Virus record (IMG/VR): IMGVR_UViG_3300025419_000005
Location: 1 to 43,493 of that record
Source of the DNA: a virus
Length of the DNA: 43,493 nt
Reading direction: 5' to 3' (one strand)
This document shows, piece after piece, positions 26,098-33,512 of the stretch; position 1 is the stretch's first letter, and each line of letters begins with the position of its first letter. The notes under the pieces were generated by a model. That model was not told where the DNA came from, ran no database searches, and saw nothing but the letters and a program-made list of their open reading frames with translations. A program made the position numbers and the translations under genes.

Positions 26098-27145
26098 CTT
26101 TGGCCTCCGTTTGTTTCAGGCGCTCTGTCATGGCTGTGAGAACTTTTTGGTACGTCTCAGTCACAGCCGGGGTATTCAAGGTGTCAATGGCGTTGCGCCG
26201 TCCTTGACCGAGGCGTTCGTTGTTAAAAGCGTACCATGCGCCCGATTTTTCTACTATACCATACTCCACGGCATTGTCAAGCAAATTCCCGGTCACGTCC
26301 AAACCCCGGTCAAACAGCAGGTCTATTTCAACTTCGCGGAACGGCGTCCCTACTTTGTTCTTTACGGCTTTGATGCGAGTCCTGTTTCCAATTATTGGAG
26401 CATCTTCGCCAGACCCTTCTTTGATTGCGCCGATGCGCCGCATGTCCAGCCGGACAGAGGCATAGAACTTCAAAGCACGTCCGCCGGTGGTGGTCTCCGG
26501 CGAGCCGAACATAACACCAATCTTTTCGCGGATTTGGTTGATAAATATCACGACCGTCTTGCTCTTGTTGATCTTGCTCCGCAGCATCCGCATAGCCTGT
26601 GACATGAGCCTAGCCTGTAAGCCTACGTTGGCATCGCCGATCTCGCCGTCAAGCTCGGCTTGGGGCACCAGTGCGGCAACGGAGTCTACAACGATCACTC
26701 CGAAGGCGGCGGATTCGACAAGCATGTCCAAAATTCCAAGAGCTTCTTCTCCGCTGTCCGGCTGGCTAATCATGAGAGCTTTAACATTGACTCCGTTTGT
26801 CGATGCCCACTTCGGGTCTACGGAGTTTTCTGCGTCGATGTACGCGGCTAGCTCGCCCACAGCTTGTGCAGCGCCGACAATGTGCAGCGCGAGGGTGGTC
26901 TTGCCGCTGGCTTCTGGTCCGAAGATTTCGATGATGCGTCCTCGGGGTACTCCGCCTATACCGAGAAGATCGTGATCGACGCTCCAAATGCCGGTAGGTA
27001 TATGCGGCATCGGTATGCCTAGTTGTCTGGCCATAGAGAAGATCGCTCCCTTGCCGTACTTCTCTTCAACTTTCCCAAAAACTTGACTGGCTGCTTTCAG
27101 CTTGTCCTGTTTGGTTTGCGGTGTTTCGACAGGTACGTCGCTCAT
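26063..27145 (-). CDS. recA: RecA recombinase
   Basis: A 360-residue bacterial-type RecA. Walker A is GPEASGKTT (76-84), and the catalytic Glu region reads AYIDAENSVDP, a variant of the usual AEHALDP. Walker B is FGVIVVDSVAALVP, loop 2 is FGSPETTTGGRALKFYASVRLD, and QPDSGEEAL is present. It should form filaments on single-stranded DNA and drive strand exchange, working with the phage SSB-like protein, nuclease and polymerase in recombination-linked replication. The C-terminal tail is Lys/Glu/Thr-rich rather than strongly acidic. Confidence 0.95.
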   Translation of the reverse strand: MSDVPVETPQTKQDKLKAASQVFGKVEEKYGKGAIFSMARQLGIPMPHIPTGIWSVDHDLLGIGGVPRGRIIEIFGPEASGKTTLALHIVGAAQAVGELAAYIDAENSVDPKWASTNGVNVKALMISQPDSGEEALGILDMLVESAAFGVIVVDSVAALVPQAELDGEIGDANVGLQARLMSQAMRMLRSKINKSKTVVIFINQIREKIGVMFGSPETTTGGRALKFYASVRLDMRRIGAIKEGSGEDAPIIGNRTRIKAVKNKVGTPFREVEIDLLFDRGLDVTGNLLDNAVEYGIVEKSGAWYAFNNERLGQGRRNAIDTLNTPAVTETYQKVLTAMTERLKQTEAKDGVSKTSEASK

Positions 27146-27413
27146 GTTTCTTTTTCTCCGGTTTCAAAAGGTCTTTAACGAGAGATGTTACAAAATCTCG
27201 TATTGCTTCTTCACGAACGTTCTGCGCTCGCATGATCTTGACTTCGTAGGCGTAGTATTCGCAGGCTGTTTGGAAAAGCAGTTTTGCTAATTCTTGTGTT
27301 TTTTTAAAAGAAAAGATTTCTTCAGACAAATCCCCATATTGTGCATGGTCAGGTCCGGGGGTGATGATGTGAAGCTGGCCGTGCTTGTCAACACGAAACT
27401 CAGGAAGAGCCAT
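27066..27413 (-). CDS. hypothetical protein overlapping recA start
   Basis: A 115-residue protein with a helical middle (FSFKKTQELAKLLFQTACEY) and a Lys/Arg-rich end. The last 80 bases overlap the start of recA in another frame, so expression of the two may be linked. No family recognised. Confidence 0.6.
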   Translation of the reverse strand: MALPEFRVDKHGQLHIITPGPDHAQYGDLSEEIFSFKKTQELAKLLFQTACEYYAYEVKIMRAQNVREEAIRDFVTSLVKDLLKPEKKKHERRTCRNTANQTGQAESSQSSFWES

Positions 27414-27846
27414 TGCGGGTCGTCCTTTCCGGCCTGTTGTAGGTCTCGCTAAAGTAGTCCTTGATTGGGTAGATGCCCCGGCGCTTGAAGGCTTCTCCTA
27501 GCCGGTCAATCAGAAAGACGTACTTCTGCGTTTCTGGAATGGAAACGCGCACGGTATCTACTAGGTGATAAAATAACCGGCGGTGGTGCGGAGGCAACGT
27601 GTGTTTTACGGTGAGGTCAACGTCCGTGATGAAATCACTTTGCGTTGGTTTGATTCTTCCCTCAGCGCGGGTAGCTGGCGACTCTCCCGGATTGCGACCG
27701 GGGTTGATCGACGGCACGCATCCTGATATACGCAAGGATTCCTGATAAGGAAAGAATACACCTTCAAACACGCTTTGCCAGTACGAACGCACTGGCGTCG
27801 GCTTTTTTGGCTTAGGCTTGTCTTTGTGTTTACGCAGACGCTTCAT
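27400..27846 (-). CDS. hypothetical protein
   Basis: A 148-residue protein with a Lys/Pro-rich N terminus (MKRLRKHKDKPKPKKPTP) and a helical C-terminal half (YVFLIDRLGEAFKRRGIYP). It overlaps both neighbours by about 15 bases, consistent with one transcript. Function unknown. It is not SmpB-like. Confidence 0.6.
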   Translation of the reverse strand: MKRLRKHKDKPKPKKPTPVRSYWQSVFEGVFFPYQESLRISGCVPSINPGRNPGESPATRAEGRIKPTQSDFITDVDLTVKHTLPPHHRRLFYHLVDTVRVSIPETQKYVFLIDRLGEAFKRRGIYPIKDYFSETYNRPERTTRNGSS

Positions 27847-28273
27847 TGGGGTCTCCTGTCTGAATGACTACGCCAGTCGCTCCGTTTGGACTCGACGGTG
27901 AGGTTGGAAAGATCACGCATTGTAGCAGCCTCAGAAAGTCTATCCAGTTCATCGTGACCATCGGCTCCGTCTTATTGCGAGAGTGAATGAGAAGGAGCAT
28001 GAAAGCACTGTTTTGGTAGACCTCTTTATAATCCTGAAACGTCTTGGCGACGTTTAGATGCTCGACGTTTTTGCATTCTATATTGAATGGCAATATCTTA
28101 CGAGCCGCCGGGCTGAGCATGATGTCGGAAAAGCCTTCTCCGCCTTGCGTAGCCATTGGCCGTGATACGATGTCATCAGCCACTAGGCCAAGATTCTTCA
28201 CAAGCTGTAAAAGATCGAAGGCTACTCGTTTCTGTAGCCTACGGCCTTTTGCTTTGCAACTTGATGTTTTCAT
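27830..28273 (-). CDS. PD-(D/E)XK nuclease-like protein
   Basis: A 147-residue protein. After a basic helix (KGRRLQKRVAFDLLQL) come GGEGFSDIML and LPFNIECKN, giving the Glu-Asp-(x)n-Glu-x-Lys signature of restriction-endonuclease-fold nucleases; this phage family is often labelled Holliday junction resolvase or nuclease. The ATG at 28273 overlaps the upstream stop (ATGA) and has GGAGG. It lies next to RecA, which supports a recombination role. Confidence 0.7.
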   Translation of the reverse strand: MKTSSCKAKGRRLQKRVAFDLLQLVKNLGLVADDIVSRPMATQGGEGFSDIMLSPAARKILPFNIECKNVEHLNVAKTFQDYKEVYQNSAFMLLLIHSRNKTEPMVTMNWIDFLRLLQCVIFPTSPSSPNGATGVVIQTGDPNEASA

Positions 28274-28839
28274 GAACAACCCTCCGTCCAATTCATGCAA
28301 ACGTAACACGCTCCGTTGCGAACGGTGATGGCCCCGCAATCTTTGCAGGCTGGCGCGTCTGTAGTTTGTGTAGAAATGGTGACGCCTTCAGGGTGCTCAG
28401 CGGAGATAAGCATGGCTCCGGCAGATTCGTTTGACGACGGGGGCACAGCCTTTTTATTTTCTTGTTGTTGTGATGGGGGCTTAAGGAATTTAGAAATAAG
28501 CCATCGCCCAACATAGTCCATGGGACTTTTAGCAAATTTTATATCTTGATTTTTCGTCCATCCGCTAGGCTCGAACCGTGTGTGAGCGAGCTTGCTGCAC
28601 AAGTCTTCCAGCGGCACACCGTATTGCAGCGCAAGAGAAGCAACAATGGCAAAACAGTCCATCACGCCTGAGATTGTTGAACCTTCTTTGGACATGTTAA
28701 TGAAAAGTTCACCGGGAGTTCCGTCTTCGTATAGACCTACAGTGATGTAGCCTTCGTGACCGGCAATGTCCATCTTGTGAGTGATGGCTTGACGCTCATT
28801 GGGCAGCCTACGGCGTTCTGGCATTGGTTGAGTCCTCAT
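28270..28839 (-). CDS. stand-alone NrdJ (class II ribonucleotide reductase) C-terminal domain, TSCPD type
   Basis: The 189-residue protein matches only the C-terminal portion of adenosylcobalamin-dependent ribonucleotide reductase: RRRLPNERQAITHKMDIAGH, EGYITVGLYEDG, FINMSKEGSTISGVMDCFA, ALQYGVPLE and TRFEPSGWTKN. A Cys-rich end (CKDCG ... CYVC ... GCS) corresponds to the redox-active tail. The catalytic barrel is absent here. It may act as a regulator or accessory subunit, or complement a reductase encoded elsewhere. ATGA overlap with the primase-helicase stop. Confidence 0.8.
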   Translation of the reverse strand: MRTQPMPERRRLPNERQAITHKMDIAGHEGYITVGLYEDGTPGELFINMSKEGSTISGVMDCFAIVASLALQYGVPLEDLCSKLAHTRFEPSGWTKNQDIKFAKSPMDYVGRWLISKFLKPPSQQQENKKAVPPSSNESAGAMLISAEHPEGVTISTQTTDAPACKDCGAITVRNGACYVCMNWTEGCS

Positions 28840-30797
28840 ATAGATTTGTCCTGTACTTGCGGCTCGACCGGGACGGCGGAGCCAATCGAAGGAACGCTAT
28901 CACGTTGACGCATTTCCTCCGGCTTCACTTCACGGACTGTGGACGTACCCCCTTCCATGAATAGTGTCGTAGCTCCTCCCGGAGAGTACCGGCTCAAGTC
29001 TACGCGGGCTAGCATGTATGGCCCAAAGTTCTGTTCCTCCTCGACAAATCCTTCAAACTCATTTGCCTTAATAACGCCGACGCGGTTGCGATGCAGGCAG
29101 ATCATAGCATCAACGTTCTTTTCGATTGCGGCGGAGCCAGAGGCGTGTCGGCTAGCGACGATCTCATTGGCCTCGGGTCGGCGTGGTTGAATGACTAGAA
29201 CGATGAACAGCCCAAGTTCCATGGCAGTAGCCTTGATGCGGGCACTGAGGTTGGAGATTTCTTGGGCTTGATGTTGGATGCTTTTGCACATCAACTGAAG
29301 GTTGTCCAGCACCATGAACTTGATTCCGTATCGGCGGACGGCTTGCCGGATTAGGTCAAAAACTTTTTCGGTGTCCTGCGGGTTAGTCTTTCCAAGCAGC
29401 AGGTCTGCCGTTCTTTGGCGCAAGACTTCTCTAGCCTTTTCGGTTGTCTCTTTCGTGTACTGGCTTCGCCCCGGTGTGTCATCGGTCTGTGTTACGTGGC
29501 AAACCCATTTACGAGCGATGCGACGCGGCGGCATCTCGAAGCACAAGAATAATCCCGGCTGATTTAGCTTCACTGTGAGGTAGTCGAACCAGTTCATGCA
29601 GAACGTAGTCTTACCGACCTTGCCCTCCGCAATGACTCCGCATACGTCGCCGTACTCATTTCCCCCGAGCACGATGTCCAGCGATTTCCACGGCGTATCA
29701 ATCGGCGCATCACTGGTCCCACGCTTGTCAATCTCGGCGTCGATCTCGTCCAGCGCCGTGAACATATCAGAGACGCCCGGCACTTCCAGCGGCTTTGCTT
29801 CGCTCTTCAACTGTGCGAAGTCTTCGGCGGTATGCCCGGCCTGAATCCATTCGCCAAGGTCCTTGCCGTCCTGCCCATCTTTGCGTTTGAAGGCGGGTAG
29901 TTTAATCAGCAGGCATTTCTCGATTCCGATGCGCTTGATGATTTCTGCGGCGGCGTCCTGCCCGGCCTTGTCAGAGTCGTACAAGATGTAGATTTGACGA
30001 TGTGGGTCCGGCGCTAATGCCCGCTGGTCCCACCATACGTCTAGCCGGTCAATCCACGTAGCTTTCTTCATGTTCGCGCCGGGCACACCAAGTACATTGT
30101 CGTAGCCAAGGCTCATGAGTGAAATGCAATCGGCCTCTCCCTCGACGAGGATTAGCTCCGTGGTGTCGGAGTGAATTACATCGGCGTGGTAGATCGGATT
30201 TTCGCGGCCTTTGGAGCCAAGGAATCGTGGTTCCTTGCTACCGTCCGGGCGTGTTTCGAGCCTATGCAAGGCACGCATCTTGGCGTACTGGTAGTTTCCG
30301 GCATTGATGTACGGATAGACTAGCCAGCGCCGGGCTTCATTGTTTACGCCTAGCAGAAGGCCGAGCTTCATACGCTTGATAACGTCCAATGAGAAGCCGC
30401 GCTCCGTGACGTAGCGGAATGCCTCGGCGTCATTCAGCAGGCGTTGATGACACTCTTCCAGCGGAGGCAGAGGCAGCGTTTCTCTTGGAACGGCGTCAAG
30501 CATGGAGCGAATTTCTACGCCGGGGATAGTCGCATCGCCTAGCTCTTTCTTGAGGCTTTTTAGCGTTCCTGACCGTCCGCATACTTTGCAGTCGAAAAGA
30601 TAGTCCGGCTGGTTTTCCGGGTGGTTGGCGTTGACCTTCGGGTCCGTGCTGACGTAGAAGTGCTGCTCTTTCCCGCACAGCGGGCAATCAGTTAGAATCT
30701 GTGAGTCATTCGAGCACAGCTTGTGAGGCCAGCCCTTCGACTTCACGTAGACTAGCGCCTGAGATTCTTCGACCGGCATTGGTTCTTCGTAAGGCAT
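28836..30797 (-). CDS. primase-helicase (T7 gp4 / Twinkle type)
   Basis: A 653-residue replisome protein. The N-terminal zinc site is C38/C41 and C70/C73. TOPRIM primase motifs are LILVEGEAD (215-223) and LYDSDKAGQDAA (272-283). The RecA-like helicase domain has Walker A AEGKVGKTT (390-398), LFLCFEMPP, MVLDNLQL and FIVLVIQPRR. It unwinds DNA 5'-3' and lays primers for the family A polymerase, the same pairing seen in T7. The C-terminal tail is acidic/polar, as in proteins that dock polymerase. Confidence 0.92.
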   Translation of the reverse strand: MPYEEPMPVEESQALVYVKSKGWPHKLCSNDSQILTDCPLCGKEQHFYVSTDPKVNANHPENQPDYLFDCKVCGRSGTLKSLKKELGDATIPGVEIRSMLDAVPRETLPLPPLEECHQRLLNDAEAFRYVTERGFSLDVIKRMKLGLLLGVNNEARRWLVYPYINAGNYQYAKMRALHRLETRPDGSKEPRFLGSKGRENPIYHADVIHSDTTELILVEGEADCISLMSLGYDNVLGVPGANMKKATWIDRLDVWWDQRALAPDPHRQIYILYDSDKAGQDAAAEIIKRIGIEKCLLIKLPAFKRKDGQDGKDLGEWIQAGHTAEDFAQLKSEAKPLEVPGVSDMFTALDEIDAEIDKRGTSDAPIDTPWKSLDIVLGGNEYGDVCGVIAEGKVGKTTFCMNWFDYLTVKLNQPGLFLCFEMPPRRIARKWVCHVTQTDDTPGRSQYTKETTEKAREVLRQRTADLLLGKTNPQDTEKVFDLIRQAVRRYGIKFMVLDNLQLMCKSIQHQAQEISNLSARIKATAMELGLFIVLVIQPRRPEANEIVASRHASGSAAIEKNVDAMICLHRNRVGVIKANEFEGFVEEEQNFGPYMLARVDLSRYSPGGATTLFMEGGTSTVREVKPEEMRQRDSVPSIGSAVPVEPQVQDKSI

Positions 30798-30821
30798 TAC
30801 GCTCCTTGGTTTTCAAAGTGT

Positions 30822-30995
30822 TCATCGCAAAGATGAATGGTTTCGTTTCCAGACTGTACTGTATGGTTCCCGTCTTTGTCGCATTGTTCGTACTGTGCTC
30901 CATTCAAAATGTTGGCCCGGCGCTCCGATGGTAGCGATTGTTGCGAGAAAAAGGTATAGGCTTCCGACCGTAAATACGTTCAACCAGTGGCTCAT
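30822..30995 (-). CDS. 57-residue single-span membrane protein
   Basis: It starts at 30995 in an ATGA overlap with the upstream gene, with GAGGAT before it. The N-terminal third is one hydrophobic span (WLNVFTVGSLYLFLATIATI), followed by a polar, basic tail. It may be a membrane anchor or a host-takeover peptide. No family recognised. Confidence 0.55.
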   Translation of the reverse strand: MSHWLNVFTVGSLYLFLATIATIGAPGQHFEWSTVRTMRQRREPYSTVWKRNHSSLR

Positions 30996-31354
30996 TTGTT
31001 TATCCTCAGCCCGAGTTTGCGCCGGAGCTTCCGGCACATGATCTCGAATTTTTCCCTAAGCTCATCGGTCTCGTTGGCGTAGATCGTGTGCGAGCCGATG
31101 CGGATAGCGTAGTGTGGGCCTTTCGGCGGAGCATCCTCAAGACGCGAGGCATACGAAGTAAAGTAGTTCCAGCGTTCCAAGCTGTTCATTACCGCCACTT
31201 GCTTTGCATCAAGACCTAGCAGCGCCATTGGACCCCCTTCTTTACCAGTAGAGGCCGGTGTTACCCGGCCCCACCCGGCTCCGCGTCGGCGTGACGAAGC
31301 ATACACCCCAATCTTGCCCGTCGAAACCGTAACAGGCCCACAATAATCAGCCAT
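30992..31354 (-). CDS. hypothetical protein, start codon within a long inverted repeat
   Basis: A 120-residue protein beginning MADYCGPVTVSTG, with a Gly/Arg-rich N-terminal third and a basic helical end (KFEIMCRKLRRKLGL). AGGGAA precedes the ATG at 31354; the frame is open to 31432, but without a ribosome site. The first 22 coding bases are a near-perfect inverted copy of 31440-31461 at the tmRNA 3' end, so a folded transcript could hide the start. Unknown function. Confidence 0.6.
   Translation of the reverse strand: MADYCGPVTVSTGKIGVYASSRRRGAGWGRVTPASTGKEGGPMALLGLDAKQVAVMNSLERWNYFTSYASRLEDAPPKGPHYAIRIGSHTIYANETDELREKFEIMCRKLRRKLGLRINK
31333..31354. repeat. inverted repeat, left arm (20 of 22 match)
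   Basis: It matches the reverse complement of 31440-31461 at 20 of 22 positions, separated by 85 bases. This arm holds the first seven codons of the 120-residue gene; the other holds the end of the tmRNA locus. Confidence 0.85.
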
Positions 31355-31439
31355 AATTTCCCTACGGTCATGGCACGATGTTGTCTGTATACGCCTTGCT
31401 TTGCAACACACGTCTAAGAACTTGCCTAACAACTAGGGT

Positions 31440-31461
31440 ATGGCTGATTATGGTGGACCTG
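31440..31461. repeat. inverted repeat, right arm
   Basis: Partner of 31333-31354. On the minus-strand transcript it lies at the 3' end of the tmRNA coding segment and includes TCCACCAT, which also complements the 5' end of the tmRNA precursor. Confidence 0.85.
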
Positions 31462-31800
31462 CGGAGGCGGTGAACGCCGTCCATTAAACTCGGTAGGGGA
31501 GTCCTTCGACTCCCCATCCTTGTATGCAAACTACGCATTTGCGTAAAGCACCTTCGTGTTTTTCGCAGTTAGTTTTGAGAGTTGATTTCGGAAGTCTCCC
31601 ACTCCCGGCTCAAATAAGCGCCGTTTCCTCTTACCCCGGTCGATGCCATTATACCCCCGTATGGTGGAGGTAGAGAGAATCGAACTCTCGTGTCGTTGTA
31701 TAGTCATACGGCCTGTTTATGAGCGTACTTTATAATAGCTCTCGGCGGACCAGAACGCCGGGCTACTGCCAGTACCAAGGGGCCTCACGGCCTCCACCAT
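31450..31800 (-). ncRNA. ssrA: circularly permuted (two-piece type) tmRNA
   Basis: In transcript order: a hairpin-rich 5' part, P2 strand (31724-31708), T-arm GAGAG-TTCGATT-CTCTC (31689-31673), acceptor strand TACCTCC (31672-31666), A, CCA (31664-31662), three spacer bases, then GGGGGTA (31658-31652) pairing with TACCTCC (7 bp, one G-U) and TGGCATCGACCGGGG (31648-31634), close to the tmRNA signature TGGATTCGACGGG. P2 strands 31624-31608 pair with 31724-31708 (13 bp, one loop, one bulge). PK1: CGGGAGT/ACTTCCG with loop GGGAG pairing to CTCTC at 31581-31577. Resume codon GCG is at 31566, ten bases later. The halves are in reversed order relative to a standard tmRNA. Confidence 0.88.
31531..31566 (-). 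other. tmRNA proteolysis-tag reading frame
   Basis: GCG AAA AAC ... GCG TAG encodes AKNTKVLYANA. The stop sits in the loop of hairpin GCAAA/TTTGC (31542-31526), as in other tmRNAs. The tag ends in ANA, not the usual AA. Confidence 0.85.
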
Positions 31801-31813
31801 CTGATCTACCTAC

Positions 31814-31842
31814 AGGATAACACAACCCCTTGCTCAAGTCAA
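31814..31842 (-). promoter_or_regulatory. promoter of the tmRNA locus
   Basis: TTGACT (31842-31837), a 17-base spacer ending GGTTGTGT, then TATCCT (31819-31814). Transcription would start near 31806, just before the tmRNA acceptor segment. The -35 box touches the stop codon of the helicase gene. Confidence 0.75.
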
Positions 31843-33512
31843 GACTTTCTTAAAACTTTTGAAAGAGCAATTTGAGCCATTCCTTTAGTTATCCCTTGTG
31901 GAATAGGTATTCTAAATCTCCGTAAAAGTCTAAGTTGTGCAAGCGTAGCTTCATCTTTATGCCAACGCGCCTCTCGTCTCACCAGTGTCATTTCTTCGGG
32001 GCAAAGCAATCTTACAAATTCTTCAGCGATTCGGAGAGCTTCTGGCAAATCATTGATGTTATGTTCGTCAACATGATTTATTTTTTCGCCCAATTGCCCA
32101 CTTACATGCCATTTCTGTACAAGGTCTTCATACACATCTAGCCTACCGCTTTTCAAATATAGCATGTAATGGCCGTCTGTAGACTTATGCCACTGTAACT
32201 TTGATGCTCCAAGAATTTCTTCTGCCCATTTGAAAGAAAACAAATCGACGCTTACCGCGTAGCTTCTGAGCTTCAACAGGTCTTGTGCGTCTTTCAGGTT
32301 GGCGTTCGGATGCTCTTCTTGAACCTTGTTGAAATAGTCCAGCGCCGCTGTTACTGTCCGCCCTTGCATGTCCATGCGTTCCGACATACCGAAGAGTTTG
32401 GGGACTGTGATGAGCGAGTGCTTCGTAGTGGCGTCCACAACGTCCAGTAAGATGCAGTCTTCCTTTTTAATAGGCGTATTGTCGGCTCTGGCTTCAAGCA
32501 GATTATTGAGACCGTCCGGGATGCGCGTGCCCCGGCCTGTGCATTGGACGTAGAGGAGTTGGGACTTGGTTGGCCGGGCCATGACGATGCAGCCGATGTG
32601 CCAATCGTCGTATCCTTCGGTGAGGACGGCGCAGTTGCATAGAACTTTAATGGTTCCATTTCGCAGCGCCATAAGTTTAAAGGCCCGGTTGACATCCTCT
32701 CCCCATACGGCAGCCGCCGCGATTCCATGGGCTTGGAAAACAGCCGCCATTTGTTGAGAATGGCTAATTCCGACGCAGAAAACCAAGGTAGGTCGTCCTT
32801 GCGCTTTTTCGAGCCAGTGCTTGACGACAAGCTCATTCCGCTGAGAGTTGTTAACAGCATTTTCCAATTCATCTGTAGCAAAGTCGCCAGCGCGGGTATG
32901 TACTCCATCCAGCGATTGATCTGTTGTAATCTTGTAGCCTCGGAGGTTGACGAGCCACCCTTGTTTGATGGCATCGAGAATGCCCATCTGGTAAGTGACC
33001 TCTGAAAACACTTCGGCAAGGCCCTTTCCATCCGCACGATTAGGCGTAGCGGTAACTCCAACATGTAGGATGTGGCTCGTGTCGGCCAGCACTCCGAAGT
33101 ACTGGTAAATGGTTTGGTAACTGTCTGCGATTGCATGATGAGCCTCGTCTGTGACTATGATTCCAAAGTCTTCCGGCCTCAGTGCTTGCAAGCGGTTTGA
33201 ATTCGCCCGGCTGAGTGTGGGCACGCTACCGACTACAATCTGCGAATTGTTGTCGTCGCGCAGATAACCCATCTCAATTGCCACTGACAATTCAGGATTC
33301 CATTTCTTGATCTTGTCTGCGGCCTGCTGCGCAAGCTCCTCCCTATGCACTAGAACTAACATACGCTTATTTGGTATCAGTCGGGGAAGATTCGCAAAAA
33401 CTACAGTCTTACCGACGCCGGTAGGCATGGTAACCAATTGACGCTTCACGCCTAAATACCATTTGTTAGTGATCGCTTGGAGGGCATCGACTTGGTACGG
33501 ACGCAGTTTCAT
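31839..33512 (-). CDS. superfamily II DNA/RNA helicase
   Basis: A 557-residue protein. Motif I is PTGVGKT (30-36), motif II DEAH (122-125), motif III VTATPNR, motif IV LVFCVGI, and motif VI is seen in VQCTGRGTR. It resembles UvsW/RecG-like and type III restriction helicases (start LRPYQVDALQAI). It may unwind branched DNA during recombination-dependent replication. I use the ATG at 33512, which overlaps the RlpA stop (TGATG) and matches the usual N terminus of the family. The 3' ~450 bases are more A+T rich and encode an extra helical domain of unknown role. Confidence 0.9.
   Translation of the reverse strand: MKLRPYQVDALQAITNKWYLGVKRQLVTMPTGVGKTVVFANLPRLIPNKRMLVLVHREELAQQAADKIKKWNPELSVAIEMGYLRDDNNSQIVVGSVPTLSRANSNRLQALRPEDFGIIVTDEAHHAIADSYQTIYQYFGVLADTSHILHVGVTATPNRADGKGLAEVFSEVTYQMGILDAIKQGWLVNLRGYKITTDQSLDGVHTRAGDFATDELENAVNNSQRNELVVKHWLEKAQGRPTLVFCVGISHSQQMAAVFQAHGIAAAAVWGEDVNRAFKLMALRNGTIKVLCNCAVLTEGYDDWHIGCIVMARPTKSQLLYVQCTGRGTRIPDGLNNLLEARADNTPIKKEDCILLDVVDATTKHSLITVPKLFGMSERMDMQGRTVTAALDYFNKVQEEHPNANLKDAQDLLKLRSYAVSVDLFSFKWAEEILGASKLQWHKSTDGHYMLYLKSGRLDVYEDLVQKWHVSGQLGEKINHVDEHNINDLPEALRIAEEFVRLLCPEEMTLVRREARWHKDEATLAQLRLLRRFRIPIPQGITKGMAQIALSKVLRKS

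Noticed and set aside
27400-27846. Basic 148-residue protein as a phage SmpB partner for the tmRNA
   Set aside because: Length and charge fit, but no SmpB sequence pattern can be found.
30706-30903. 65-residue frame starting MEHSTNN on the minus strand
   Set aside because: No ribosome site; mostly overlaps the start of the primase-helicase gene and the end of a better-supported small membrane gene.
31662-31690. T-arm plus CCA read as an ordinary minus-strand tRNA with a long variable arm
   Set aside because: No D-arm or anticodon arm fits upstream, while the acceptor strand pairs with bases downstream of the CCA; permuted tmRNA explains all elements.
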